Source: Limnohabitans parvus II-B4 (GTDB lineage Bacteria > Pseudomonadota > Gammaproteobacteria > Burkholderiales > Burkholderiaceae_C). Taken from it: 64,000 nucleotides of DNA. The position numbers and the translations under genes are program-made. How positions within the stretch are numbered: position 1 is the stretch's first letter; every line of letters starts with the position of its first letter. The notes beneath the pieces are model-generated. The model was given only the letters and a program-made list of their open reading frames with translations. It had not been told where the DNA came from and searched no databases. The stretch spans positions 682,001-746,000 of the forward strand of contig NZ_NESN01000001.1 in assembly GCF_003063455.1 (NCBI RefSeq), in the 5' to 3' direction. Positions 53,265 through 63,667 of the stretch are shown here, in pieces.

Positions 53265-55499
53265 TTAAATCTTCATTTCCAAACGAAGCTGAATGTTGCG
53301 CCAATTGCGGTCGGTGGTGCGGGCCGTCTCTTGCTGCACACCCATGTTGAAAGTGGTGGCCGTTTCATAGTCACGCGGCAACAAATTGCTGACCGTCAAA
53401 CGCAGGGCGGTCGCCGCCGAGAATCGCCACTGACCATACACGTCCACCACGCGCTTGATGCCCTGGTAAGACAGTTGCTCTTGACTGCGTCGCGTATCGT
53501 AGTCGGGGTTCCAATTGACGTTACCCCCCAAGGTCAGAGGCACCCCCCTCAATCGGTAGTCGCCCCCTAAGTTGGCGGTCATGCTGGGTTGTTGGTCCAA
53601 TCGGTTGTCGGGGCCGGGCACATCCTTGACCTTGGAGCGGAAAAAACTCACGTTGCTGCGGATGTCCACAGGCCAAGCCTCGGTCCACGCCTGGTTCAAT
53701 CGGAATTTAGCTTCCAGCTCGATACCCTGTGTGACGGCGTCGCCCACGTTTTGGGGGCTGGACACCCAACGCTGTTGGCTGGACCAAGACACGCTCTGCA
53801 AACGGGTCTGGTAGCGGATCAGGTCTTGGATATTGCGGCGGAACACGTTGGCGCTGAGCACACCCCCGCCCTCCAGATAACGCTCAAATCCCAGGTCAAC
53901 GCCGGTGGCCAACTCAGGCCGCAAGTCAGGGTTGCCGACCCGGTCGGGTTGGGTGGGGACGTTGCTGGGAAACAGGTCCGGCTGATAGTCGCGCGAATAA
54001 CGCAAGGGGGCGACCATGTTGTACAGCGTGGGGGTTTTGTAACTGCGCGTCAGGCTCATGCGCACTTGGTCACGTTTGGCCGGATCGGGCTTCCACATGG
54101 CATGAAGCAAGGGGGTCCAAACTTGGCTCTTGTTGCTTCTGAACTCTTCACCCACCTGCCCCTCGGTCAAGATACTTTCATAGCGAAGGCCTGCATAGGC
54201 CGACCAGTTGGGGTTGATCTTGAATTCATCTTGGGTGTAGGCTGCCCAACGGGCGGTGCGGGCTTTTAAGTTACCGCTCTCGTCACCAGCACCTGCGCTG
54301 GCCTCCTCAACACGCCGAACCCCTTCGTGCTCCACACCACTGACCCACTGGTGGCCATTGTTCAGAACACGAGTCCATTTGCCGTTCAAGCTGGTACTGC
54401 GGTCAGTGAAGCGCTGCTCGTCCAGCGCATTGGACAAGAGCCCAGTGCTGCGGACAGCCGTCTGCGTGATGTGCTGGTCGTATTTGGATTGACCCACCCC
54501 AAAACGCACTTCCAAGCGGTCATCGGCCGACAAGCGCTGCCCCCACTGGCCGTTCAAGCGTGCGGCAGCATATCGGCTTTCGTTGTCGGTTAAAGCTGTA
54601 TCGGTGATGGCTGCTGACGAGATCCGCCTGGCATCCATGCGACCTTGAGCTGCGTATTCGGAGTAAATCAAAAATGGCGTCAAGGTCAGGGTTTTGCCCT
54701 GCTCACCTTTCCACTGCAAGCGGGCATTGGCGTGCACGCCTTGGCGACGGCCCGAAGATTCAGACAAACGCACTTGGTCATCCCGGTAATCTGAATCGAT
54801 CTCGGTCAAACTCTGGTCAGCACGCTGGTTGTCCATGGCCGACAACGTGAAGGTGCCGCTCAGGGGGGAAGTGTTGAGGTTGTGCACCCAGTTCAACATG
54901 CTAGAGCCTTGGCCATGCTCTTGGCTGCGGGTGATTTTCAAATCGTCCGGTGTGGCTTTTCGGCCTTCGCGAAGCACAATGTTGATGGTGCCTGCAATCG
55001 CGCGGGCGCCGGTTTCGGCCGTAGGTGCTCGCAAAATCTCAATGCGCTCCACCTGTTCAGGGGTCAAAGAGTCGACCGAAAAACCTGGGGGCATGCGCTC
55101 ACCGTCCAGCAAGATTTGGGTGTAGCCCCCACCCAGTCCGCGCATCCGAATGGCGCCGCCACGGCCAGGTGCGCCCTGCACCGTCACGCCCGGCAAGCGC
55201 TTGAGCACATCACCCAAAGTCGCATCACCTTGTTTTTCAAGCTCTTCACGCCCAATCACGATTTTGGAGGCCGTGGACTCTTGGCGTGCTTCGGAGTCGG
55301 TGTTGCGGTTGCCTCGGATTTCGACCTGCCCGAGGTCGGTGGCAACACCTGCTGCAGATGGGGCTTGGGCCAAGGCGCCCATCGGCGCGGACAACATGAC
55401 CACCGCTGATGCGACAAAGCCCAGCGAAAAGTGGGGCCCGTGCCCGGTCAAACGCTCAGAAAAGACAGGGAAAGAAGATGGAGAGAAGGTATCGCGCAT
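53265..55499 (-). CDS. TonB-dependent outer-membrane receptor
   Basis: 744-residue receptor. Signal region ends MGALAQAPSA. TonB-box-like TDLGQVEIRGNRNTD, then plug domain (TLGDVLKRLPGVTVQGAPGR, GYTQILLDGERMPPGFSVDS, ERIEILRAPTAETGARAIAG) and a beta-barrel to a terminal aromatic-rich ...LRLEMKI. Likely imports a siderophore or another large ligand. A regulator/partner is not next to it, and no riboswitch is obvious upstream. Coupled to the esterase gene at its 3-prime end. Confidence 0.9.
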   Translation of the reverse strand: MRDTFSPSSFPVFSERLTGHGPHFSLGFVASAVVMLSAPMGALAQAPSAAGVATDLGQVEIRGNRNTDSEARQESTASKIVIGREELEKQGDATLGDVLKRLPGVTVQGAPGRGGAIRMRGLGGGYTQILLDGERMPPGFSVDSLTPEQVERIEILRAPTAETGARAIAGTINIVLREGRKATPDDLKITRSQEHGQGSSMLNWVHNLNTSPLSGTFTLSAMDNQRADQSLTEIDSDYRDDQVRLSESSGRRQGVHANARLQWKGEQGKTLTLTPFLIYSEYAAQGRMDARRISSAAITDTALTDNESRYAAARLNGQWGQRLSADDRLEVRFGVGQSKYDQHITQTAVRSTGLLSNALDEQRFTDRSTSLNGKWTRVLNNGHQWVSGVEHEGVRRVEEASAGAGDESGNLKARTARWAAYTQDEFKINPNWSAYAGLRYESILTEGQVGEEFRSNKSQVWTPLLHAMWKPDPAKRDQVRMSLTRSYKTPTLYNMVAPLRYSRDYQPDLFPSNVPTQPDRVGNPDLRPELATGVDLGFERYLEGGGVLSANVFRRNIQDLIRYQTRLQSVSWSSQQRWVSSPQNVGDAVTQGIELEAKFRLNQAWTEAWPVDIRSNVSFFRSKVKDVPGPDNRLDQQPSMTANLGGDYRLRGVPLTLGGNVNWNPDYDTRRSQEQLSYQGIKRVVDVYGQWRFSAATALRLTVSNLLPRDYETATTFNMGVQQETARTTDRNWRNIQLRLEMKI

Positions 55500-55613
55500 G
55501 AAGCCATTTTGACAGCCTCAAATGACGTCTGTTTGTCGACCCGGTAAAGACCGGGACTCCCACCCGATCAATCCTGCAGGCGCTTGCCCGTCAGACAAGC
55601 CGAACGCAGGCTC

Positions 55614-57065
55614 TTACTCGCCGGATTTGAACAAGGCCGCCACTTTGCGCTTGGGCTTGATGTTGGCCGAAATCGAGGAGCGAACGGTTTTAGGTCCGCT
55701 GGGTTCCCAGCTGGGCGGCACGTCGGTCGCCGCTGGCTCGTAAGGCTTTTGGAAAAATGGATCGCGGTTGATCGGCGCAGGACGGAAGCCACCGCGTCGC
55801 TCGTGGGGTGCATCCAGTGCATCACGGGGATCGTGCTCGCGGCGACGGCCCTCTGAGGCGCGCGAGCGGGGACGGTCTTCCGCACGCTCGCCCCATTTTT
55901 CGGGTGCTGGGCCTGCAGGTCGGGTGTCGAGCTGCAGCGTTTCCACTTCCAGCTTTTTCTTGATCAGCTTTTCAATGTCACCCACCAAGCGGGCGTCAGA
56001 CGGACTGACCAAGGTGACCGCTAAACCAGAAGCTCCGGCACGGCCGGTACGGCCAATGCGGTGCACATAGTCTTCGGCGTTGAAAGGCACATCGAAGTTG
56101 AACACGGCTGGCACATCTTTGATGTCCAGACCGCGAGCAGCCACATCGGTGCACACCAACAAGTCAACTTCGCCCTTTTTGAAGGCTTCCAGCGCTTTCA
56201 GGCGCTCGTCCTGGCTCTTGTCACCGTGCAATGCGGCTGTGCGCAGACCTTCACGCTCCAAAGAGCGGGCGAGGCGACCGCAGCCGAGCTTGCTGTTCAC
56301 AAAAATGAAGGCTTGCTTGATACCCCGGTCGTCCAGCACCTTGCGGATCACGCGGCGCTTGTCGTCGTCTTGCGCGGCGTAAAAACGCTGCTCAACCGTC
56401 GAAGCCGTCTCGTTGGGACGGGCCACTTCGATGGTGATCGGGTTTTGCAGGTAGCTGCCAGCCAGGCGCTTGATTTCGGGTGAGAAGGTGGCCGAAAACA
56501 GCAAGGTGGTGCGCTGCTTGGGCAAAAAGCTCAGAATGCGCTGCAGATCGGGCAAAAAGCCGATGTCGAGCATGCGGTCGGCTTCGTCCAGCACCACATA
56601 TTCCACTTGGTTCAAAACCGCGTTTTTGGCTTCGATGTGGTCGAGCAAACGGCCCGGCGTGGCGACCAGCACCTCGACGCCTTTTTTCAGCTCCAGGGTC
56701 TGGGGCTTCATGTCCATGCCGCCAAAAACCACCGCGCTGCGCAGCTGTGTGTACTTGGCGTACATCTTGATTTGTTGGGCGACCTGGTCGGCCAGCTCGC
56801 GCGTGGGCAAGAGCACCAAAGCGCGTACCGGGTGACGGGCGGGCGAGGTGGAGGGGTTTTCGTGCTTGAGCAGGCGCTGCAACAAGGGCAGCGAAAAAGC
56901 CGCCGTTTTGCCTGTGCCGGTTTGGGCTGCGCCCATCACGTCCTGGCCCGTCAACACCACTGGAATGGCTTGGGCCTGGATAGGGGTCATGGATTCGTAG
57001 CCCATTTCGGCTACGGCTCGTGCCAGCGTAGGCGCCAGCGATAAATTGGAAAAAGAGTCGGTCAT
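55614..57065 (-). CDS. rhlE: DEAD-box RNA helicase RhlE
   Basis: 483-residue ATP-dependent RNA helicase. Motif Q/I: GYESMTPIQAQAIPVVLTG, AAQTGTGKTAAFSLPLL; motif II VLDEADRMLDIGF; motif III LFSATFSP; motif V/VI TDVAARGLDI and HRIGRTGRAGASG. The C-terminal tail is basic and Pro/Arg-rich (ERAEDRPRSRASEGRRREHD). It lies before the TonB receptor gene on the same strand; a hairpin CCCGGT-aaag-ACCGGG at 55540-55555 separates them. Probably acts in ribosome or mRNA turnover at low temperature. Confidence 0.93.
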   Translation of the reverse strand: MTDSFSNLSLAPTLARAVAEMGYESMTPIQAQAIPVVLTGQDVMGAAQTGTGKTAAFSLPLLQRLLKHENPSTSPARHPVRALVLLPTRELADQVAQQIKMYAKYTQLRSAVVFGGMDMKPQTLELKKGVEVLVATPGRLLDHIEAKNAVLNQVEYVVLDEADRMLDIGFLPDLQRILSFLPKQRTTLLFSATFSPEIKRLAGSYLQNPITIEVARPNETASTVEQRFYAAQDDDKRRVIRKVLDDRGIKQAFIFVNSKLGCGRLARSLEREGLRTAALHGDKSQDERLKALEAFKKGEVDLLVCTDVAARGLDIKDVPAVFNFDVPFNAEDYVHRIGRTGRAGASGLAVTLVSPSDARLVGDIEKLIKKKLEVETLQLDTRPAGPAPEKWGERAEDRPRSRASEGRRREHDPRDALDAPHERRGGFRPAPINRDPFFQKPYEPAATDVPPSWEPSGPKTVRSSISANIKPKRKVAALFKSGE

Positions 57066-57119
57066 TAACCCGCTATTGTCGCATTTTGGGCTGGCAGGCC
57101 AAAAACCGAGGGGGGAGCC

Positions 57120-57689
57120 TCAGGTTTTAGGGAGCGTCACACCCACTTGGCCCTGGTACTTGCCACCCCGGTCCTTGTAGCTGGTTTCGCAAACTTCATC
57201 GCTTTCCAAGAACAAAACTTGGGCGCAACCTTCACCCGCATAAATCTTGGCAGGCAAAGGGGTGGTGTTGCTGAACTCCAGCGTCACATAGCCTTCCCAC
57301 TCGGGCTCAAAAGGCGTCACGTTCACGATGATGCCGCAGCGGGCGTAAGTGCTTTTGCCCAAGCAAATGGTGAGCACGTTGCGCGGAATCCGGAAATACT
57401 CCACCGTGCGGGCCAGGGCAAAACTGTTGGGCGGGATGATGCAGACATCACCTTCGATGTCCACAAAACTGCGCTCGTCAAAGTTTTTGGGGTCTACCAC
57501 TGTGCTGTAGATGTTGGTGAACACCTTGAATTCCGGCGCACAACGGATGTCGTAGCCATAGCTGCTGGTGCCGTAGCTCACAATTTTTTGGCCAGCCGCG
57601 TTTTGGCGGATCTGTCCGGGCTCAAACGGCTCGATCATGCCGTGCTGCTCTGCCATGCGGCGGATCCATTTGTCGCTCTTGATGCTCAT
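57120..57689 (-). CDS. dcd: dCTP deaminase
   Basis: 189-residue enzyme making dUTP from dCTP. Conserved stretches are [61 protein letters not shown] and [20 protein letters not shown]. Normal length, homotrimer family. A hairpin at 57728-57749 ends the gene upstream. The 55 bp before rhlE show no ribosome-linked overlap. Confidence 0.96.
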   Translation of the reverse strand: MSIKSDKWIRRMAEQHGMIEPFEPGQIRQNAAGQKIVSYGTSSYGYDIRCAPEFKVFTNIYSTVVDPKNFDERSFVDIEGDVCIIPPNSFALARTVEYFRIPRNVLTICLGKSTYARCGIIVNVTPFEPEWEGYVTLEFSNTTPLPAKIYAGEGCAQVLFLESDEVCETSYKDRGGKYQGQVGVTLPKT

Positions 57690-57727
57690 GGTGTGCCTTT
57701 GTAACGATCCGGCTATTTTAGAGTCTT

Positions 57728-57749
57728 GCCCGGAGACCCTGCTCCGGGC
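57728..57749 (-). terminator. Hairpin between the BMP receptor gene and dcd
   Basis: Perfect 8-bp stem GCCCGGAG-accctg-CTCCGGGC, 7 bp after the BMP gene stop on the minus strand. The stretch after it is not clearly T-rich, so a weak terminator. Confidence 0.45.
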
Positions 57750-57756
57750 TGGCCAG

Positions 57757-58842
57757 TCAGCGGGCGATGCGGCCCACGACCCCTTGCACCAAGTAGTTCA
57801 TGCCCAAAATTTGGGCGTCTGTCAGGGTCTGCCCAGCAGGCAAGACCAACTTGCCCTCGTTGTCGCTGATCGGGCCAGCAAAGGGCTGCAGCTTGCCTGT
57901 GCCCACTGCTTTTTGCTGGGTCAATATTTCAGCCTGCACGGCCTTGGGCACCTTGGGGCCGAAGTCACCCACCCGGATCATGCCGTCCTTCACCCCGCCC
58001 CATACGCTGCCCGATTTCCACTGACCGGCCAATGCGGCCTTGACGCGGGCCGTGTAGTAATCGCCCCACTGGTGTGTCACCGCGATGATTTGGGCATCCG
58101 GTCCAATCTTGCGCATGTCAGAGTGGTATGCCACAGCCATCTTGCCGCGCTCTTGAGCAGCGGCCATCACAGCGGTCGATCCGGTGTGAAAAGCAATCAC
58201 GTCCACATCTTGGTTGAACAAGGCCATGGCCGCTTCACGCTCTTTCGGTGGGTCAAACCAGGCGTTGAGCCAGACCACCTTGACAGTGGCTTTGGGGTTG
58301 ACTGAGCGCATGCCCAGCGTGAAGGCGTTGATGCCTTGGAGGACTTCGGGAATCGGAAAGCCCGCCACATAACCCGCCACATTCGTTTGCGTCATGCGCC
58401 CGGCCGCGATGCCCGCCAAATAGCGGCCCTCGTAATAGCGGGCATTGGAGGCCGCCACGTTGGGCGCGGTCTTGAAGCCGGTAACCGACTCGAACTTCAC
58501 GTTGGGAAAGTCTTTGGCCACCCGCAGCGTGGGCTCCATGTAGCCAAAACTGGGCGTGAAGATGATCTGATGGCCTTGGCCAGCGAGGTCGCGGATCACG
58601 CGCTCGGCGTCAGCGCCCTCGGGCACATCGGCCACAAAGGTGGTCTTGACCTGATCGCCCAGAGCTTTTTCGACAGCCTTGCGGCCCTCGTCATGTTGAC
58701 GCGTCCAGCCCGCTTCGGTGATGGGCGAGACATAGACAAAACCGGCCTTGAGGGGCTCGGTGGCTGGTTTGGGGTTTTGCGCCTGAGCGGCAGGAAGAAA
58801 AAAGCAGGCGGCCACGAGCGTGGCTGCGAGGTTTTTATACAT
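57757..58842 (-). CDS. BMP-family ABC transporter substrate-binding protein
   Basis: 361-residue periplasmic receptor for a purine nucleoside/base ABC importer. Signal peptide [20 protein letters not shown], then [40 protein letters not shown] and [18 protein letters not shown] stretches ([20 protein letters not shown]). It lies 94 bp after the adenine/adenosine deaminase gene, which fits purine uptake, though the ABC membrane and ATPase genes are not in the window. Ligand inferred. Confidence 0.85.
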   Translation of the reverse strand: MYKNLAATLVAACFFLPAAQAQNPKPATEPLKAGFVYVSPITEAGWTRQHDEGRKAVEKALGDQVKTTFVADVPEGADAERVIRDLAGQGHQIIFTPSFGYMEPTLRVAKDFPNVKFESVTGFKTAPNVAASNARYYEGRYLAGIAAGRMTQTNVAGYVAGFPIPEVLQGINAFTLGMRSVNPKATVKVVWLNAWFDPPKEREAAMALFNQDVDVIAFHTGSTAVMAAAQERGKMAVAYHSDMRKIGPDAQIIAVTHQWGDYYTARVKAALAGQWKSGSVWGGVKDGMIRVGDFGPKVPKAVQAEILTQQKAVGTGKLQPFAGPISDNEGKLVLPAGQTLTDAQILGMNYLVQGVVGRIAR

Positions 58843-58878
58843 GGTAGTCCTCTACATGGCCCCGGTGATACACAAAAC

Positions 58879-58904
58879 GAAACCCGCCGGGGCAGCGGGC
58901 TTCG
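58879..58904 (-). terminator. Hairpin between the deaminase and BMP genes
   Basis: Stem with CCCGC paired to GCGGG (58883-58887 / 58895-58899), read on the minus strand and followed by a short T-rich stretch (TTTCGTTTT). It may end the deaminase transcript, so the BMP gene may have its own promoter. Confidence 0.5.
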
Positions 58905-58936
58905 GGGACGAGATTTTAGCAAGAGTGCCGAGGTCG

Positions 58937-60016
<1,080 letters not shown>

Positions 60017-60053
60017 TTAAGCGCAAGCACCCCACCACAGCGCCCCAGCGTCA

Positions 60054-61475
60054 TCAGCGGCACAAAAATCGTCCCGCTCCAGCCCCTTGAACCTGGCCAT
60101 AGGCGAAAGCCCACTCGCCATTGACCATGACCCGCTCGATGCCTTCGCACATTTGCCGGGGGTTTTCGTAAGTGGCTTTGTCCTGAATGCGAGCGGGGTC
60201 CAGCAACACCAAATCGGCAAACGCCCCCTCACGCAGCAAACCTCGATCGTGCAGGCCAAACCGCTGAGCAGACAGGCCTGTCATCTTGTGGATCGCCTCG
60301 GGCAAGCTGAACAGTTTTTCATCACGGCAGTAATGCCCCAAAACACGTGCAAAAGCGCCCCACAGGCGCGGGTGCGGGCGTTCGTCGTGCGGCAAACCGT
60401 CGGACCCGATCATGCTCATGGGGTGAGCCAGCACACGGCGCACATCGTCTTCGCGCATCTGGAAATAGCAGGCCCCACCGGGCATCAACCGCCTGCAGGC
60501 CTGCAACTGGTCTGTGCCCCACTCTTGGGCAATGTCCGCCAGATAACGGCCTGCCATTTCCGGATGGGTGTCGCTGCGGGTGATCAGGATGTCAATGACC
60601 CCGTCCACCAGGTCCTCGCGCAGCAGGGTCGAGCCTGCGCTGTAAGGGTACACATCGGTGCCCACGCTTTGGCGTTGGCTCAGGCGCTCCAGCAAGGCCA
60701 GGGTTTCGATCGTGCGCCCCCAGTTGCGGGGGCCTGCGCATTTGTGGTGCGACATGATCCAGGTGGCTGCGCCCGATTGCGCCGTGTCGGCCGCTTCCTG
60801 CATGGCATTCAAGATGTCGTCCATCTCGCTGCGGATGTGCGTCACATACACGCCGCCATGGCGGCCGACCACACGCGTCAAGGCTTGCATTTCTGCCATA
60901 TCAGCGGCAAAGGCCTGCTGGTAAAAAAGCCCTGAAGACAAGCCCAAAGCCCCGTGGGCCAAAGCATCGTCCAGCAAAGCGGCCATGTCTCGGGTTTCCT
61001 CAGGTGTTGCCGCCCGAGTGAGGTCTTGCATGACCTTGGCGCGCAAGGTGGTGTGACCGATCAAGGCCCCGACATTGACCGCAGGCGGGTTGTCCGCAAT
61101 GGCTTGGGCGTAATCGTTCAGATGTGCAAAGCGGAACTCGGACGTGTGCAGCAAATCCAGCGGCGACCCCGGTGCATCACTGACCAATGGCACCAGCGAC
61201 AAGCCACAGTTGCCCGTGATGACCGTGGTCACCCCTTGTGACAATTTGGGCAGCATGCCCGGGTCGCGCAGGACGATGGCATCGTCATGGGTGTGCACGT
61301 CGATGAAGCCCGGCGCGACGGTCAAGCCACCCGCGTCAAGCACCTCGTCGGCAGCAACCGCCAGGTTTTCGCCAATGGCGGCAATGCGGTCACCGCGCAC
61401 CCAGACATCGGCGGTCCGTGCAGGTGCGCCTGTGCCATCGACCAATTGCGTGTTGCGCAACAAAAGTGTCTTCAT
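60054..61475 (-). CDS. N-acyl-D-amino-acid deacylase (D-aminoacylase family)
   Basis: 473-residue amidohydrolase-superfamily enzyme. Opening ADVWVRGDRIAAIGENLAVA, metal ligands H61 and H63 in PGFIDVHTHDDAIV, then VTTVITGNCGLSLVPL and HHKCAGPRNWGRTIETLALL. It removes the acyl group from N-acyl-D-amino acids. It overlaps the RpiR gene by 4 bp and is the last gene in this operon, 67 bp before the deaminase start. Context with a D-amino-acid PLP enzyme supports a D-amino acid pathway. Confidence 0.87.
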   Translation of the reverse strand: MKTLLLRNTQLVDGTGAPARTADVWVRGDRIAAIGENLAVAADEVLDAGGLTVAPGFIDVHTHDDAIVLRDPGMLPKLSQGVTTVITGNCGLSLVPLVSDAPGSPLDLLHTSEFRFAHLNDYAQAIADNPPAVNVGALIGHTTLRAKVMQDLTRAATPEETRDMAALLDDALAHGALGLSSGLFYQQAFAADMAEMQALTRVVGRHGGVYVTHIRSEMDDILNAMQEAADTAQSGAATWIMSHHKCAGPRNWGRTIETLALLERLSQRQSVGTDVYPYSAGSTLLREDLVDGVIDILITRSDTHPEMAGRYLADIAQEWGTDQLQACRRLMPGGACYFQMREDDVRRVLAHPMSMIGSDGLPHDERPHPRLWGAFARVLGHYCRDEKLFSLPEAIHKMTGLSAQRFGLHDRGLLREGAFADLVLLDPARIQDKATYENPRQMCEGIERVMVNGEWAFAYGQVQGAGAGRFLCR

Positions 61476-62386
61476 GCTTGGGCATCTTTCTCAACACTGG
61501 ACCAGGCCCAGTCCACAGTGGGGTGTTGGTCCACATCCTGACCATGGGCCTGCAACACCGACTTGAACTGTGCCAAGTGCCTGGCGGCATCCGGCCCCAA
61601 GGCTTGCAGCACCAGCACCATCAGCAACTCGATGACCAGCAAATGGGCGATGTAAGCCTCTGTCCCCACACGCATCACGGCATCGGGCGGAACACTGACC
61701 CCAATCACCACATCGGCCATCTGGGCCAAAGCCGTATCGGGCTGCGTGATGGCGATGACTTTGGCGCCTTGTGATCGGGCAAACCCCACCGCTTCGAGCA
61801 TGAACGGCATGCGCCCCACATGCGAGATCGCGACGGCGACACCCGAAGGGCCCAAGGTGGCGGCCGAGATGAGTTGCTGATGCGCGTCGTGCACCGCATG
61901 CGCATGCCGCCCCAGTCGAAACAAGCGGCCTTGCAAGTCACTGGCCATGAAAGCGGAGGTGGCCCCCACCGAATAACAGTCAATCCGCTCGGCGCTCGCC
62001 AAAAGCTTGGCGGCCTTTTCGAGGATCAGCGGGTCCAGCTGCTGTTGCAAGGCCGTGATGGACGCGGCCGCACCGCTGAGGATTTTGTGCACGATGTCGG
62101 TGGTGCTGTCGTGCATCGTGACCGAGCTGTGCACTGGTGCATGGCGCGCCAGGTCTTGCGCCAAAGCCAGCTTGAATTCACGCACCCCCTCAAAACCCAG
62201 TTGACGCGCTGTGCGCATGATGGTGGGCATCGACACTTGGGCCTGTCGGGCCAGGGCGTCCACACTCAATGACAAAGCACCCTCCGGATCCTGAAGCAAG
62301 GCCGCAATCACTTGCTGCTGAGCGCGGGGCAAGCCCGGTGCGGCCGTCTGCAATCGCTGCAGCAAAGAGGGGTGGTGCTCAGTCAT
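61472..62386 (-). CDS. RpiR-family transcriptional regulator with SIS domain
   Basis: 304-residue regulator. N-terminal HTH (ALSLSVDALARQAQVSMPTI, MRTARQLGFEGVREFKLALA) and C-terminal SIS sugar-phosphate-binding domain (ERIDCYSVGATSAFMASDLQ, GPSGVAVAISHVGRMPFMLE). Its ligand in such operons is often a sugar phosphate or amino-sugar, but the gene context here is D-amino acids. It lies 12 bp after the PLP enzyme gene and overlaps the deacylase by 4 bp. Confidence 0.87.
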   Translation of the reverse strand: MTEHHPSLLQRLQTAAPGLPRAQQQVIAALLQDPEGALSLSVDALARQAQVSMPTIMRTARQLGFEGVREFKLALAQDLARHAPVHSSVTMHDSTTDIVHKILSGAAASITALQQQLDPLILEKAAKLLASAERIDCYSVGATSAFMASDLQGRLFRLGRHAHAVHDAHQQLISAATLGPSGVAVAISHVGRMPFMLEAVGFARSQGAKVIAITQPDTALAQMADVVIGVSVPPDAVMRVGTEAYIAHLLVIELLMVLVLQALGPDAARHLAQFKSVLQAHGQDVDQHPTVDWAWSSVEKDAQA

Positions 62387-62398
62387 GGCGAACGGTTT

Positions 62399-63664
62399 TC
62401 AAAAGTTCACCGACACCGCATCCACCACGCGGTAAGCATCGTCCACCACCGGCATCCAGCGCCATTTATCAAAAGTGGTGCAAGGGTGCGAAATGCCGCA
62501 ACCGACCAATTGCCCCACCACCGGATGCTGGTCTTCGGGCGCCTGCGCATCAAAGCGCAAATAGGCGTGCTGATCGTTCAGCGCAGTCACAGCCCAATGG
62601 GCAGGCACACCCCGGGTTTGGGCATCGCCCACCTGAGCCCGCCATTCGGGCACCGGCATGTCCAGGTCGTACGACACATCGCGCTTGCCCATTGACAAAA
62701 TGGCCAGCCCCGGCTCAGGGCAAGACTGGACCACGCTGACCAGCTCAATGGCGGGGCGCAAGGTCTCGCGCAAATTCAGGCGCTCTGCAACACACTTCAA
62801 ATGCTGGCGGTACTGCACATGGTCATGCGTGAGGTAACAGCCCGAGCGCAAAATGCCCCGCACAGGTCGGCTCAAGTGGGGGGTCAAATGTTCCGCCACC
62901 AGGTCGAAGATGGCCGAGCCACCCGCCGTGATCAGCACCTCGTCCGTTTCAAAGCAATCGTCGGCTTCGCAGGCAGTCGCCATTTTCTGCACGCGTGCCA
63001 TCAAGGCGGCCACGCTGGCGCGGTCATGCTCGTGGTGGCAAGTGGCCAAAGCGCCTTCATAGCACTCGATGCCCGCCAATTGCACGGCCGGGCTGCGGCG
63101 GATGGCCTGCGCCAGTGCAAGTGCTTCCTGGTGGTCACGGCAACCTGTTCGCTTGCCCTCAAGGCCCAGCTCCACGAGCACGGTGAACACCGTGCTGGAC
63201 TGCCGCTGAACACGCCACGCTTCGATCAAACGCAATTGGGCCAGCGAGTCGACCAAAAAATAAACCTGCAAACCTGCATGCGCTTGCAGCAAAGCCGACA
63301 GGCTGTCCAGGTCCACCGCCTGCAGCACCTGGTTGGCGATGATGATGCGGCGCACACCGTGGCGCGCACCCAAGGCCGCCTGAAAAACCGTGGCAAAACT
63401 GATGCCCCAGGCGCCAGCCGCCAGCTGGCGGGCATACAGCTCTGGCGACATGGTGGTCTTGCCATGCGGTGCGATGTCCAACCCACGCGTGCGGCAAAAA
63501 TCCTGCATCCAGTCCAGGTTGTGCTGCAGCGCAGAGTCCTTGAGCACGGCCAGCGGAAATGGCAAATCGCCCCGCAGCAATTGCCAACCCTGCAGACCGG
63601 CGTCTTTCAGATTAATCGGGTCAAGGTGCGGTGGATAGCCTTTGAAGGCTGGGTTCAGTTGCAT
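62399..63664 (-). CDS. PLP-dependent D-serine/D-threonine-type enzyme (alanine-racemase fold)
   Basis: 421-residue fold-type III PLP enzyme. Lysine K69 lies in LDIAPHGKTTMSPELYARQL, the expected Schiff-base position. GIECYEGALATCHHEHDRAS and VRGILRSGCYLTHDHVQY follow; the C-terminal metal-binding-like H and C are in GCGISHPCTTFDKWRWM. The closest families are D-serine dehydratase (DSD1), D-threonine aldolase and amino-acid deaminase. Which reaction it performs is not determined. It is 3 bp after the ABC ATPase gene. Confidence 0.8.
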   Translation of the reverse strand: MQLNPAFKGYPPHLDPINLKDAGLQGWQLLRGDLPFPLAVLKDSALQHNLDWMQDFCRTRGLDIAPHGKTTMSPELYARQLAAGAWGISFATVFQAALGARHGVRRIIIANQVLQAVDLDSLSALLQAHAGLQVYFLVDSLAQLRLIEAWRVQRQSSTVFTVLVELGLEGKRTGCRDHQEALALAQAIRRSPAVQLAGIECYEGALATCHHEHDRASVAALMARVQKMATACEADDCFETDEVLITAGGSAIFDLVAEHLTPHLSRPVRGILRSGCYLTHDHVQYRQHLKCVAERLNLRETLRPAIELVSVVQSCPEPGLAILSMGKRDVSYDLDMPVPEWRAQVGDAQTRGVPAHWAVTALNDQHAYLRFDAQAPEDQHPVVGQLVGCGISHPCTTFDKWRWMPVVDDAYRVVDAVSVNF

Positions 63665-63667
63665 GGC

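Noticed and set aside
55500..55613. Cobalamin riboswitch before the TonB-dependent receptor
   Set aside because: Too short and no B12-box pattern; only a simple CCCGGT hairpin is present.
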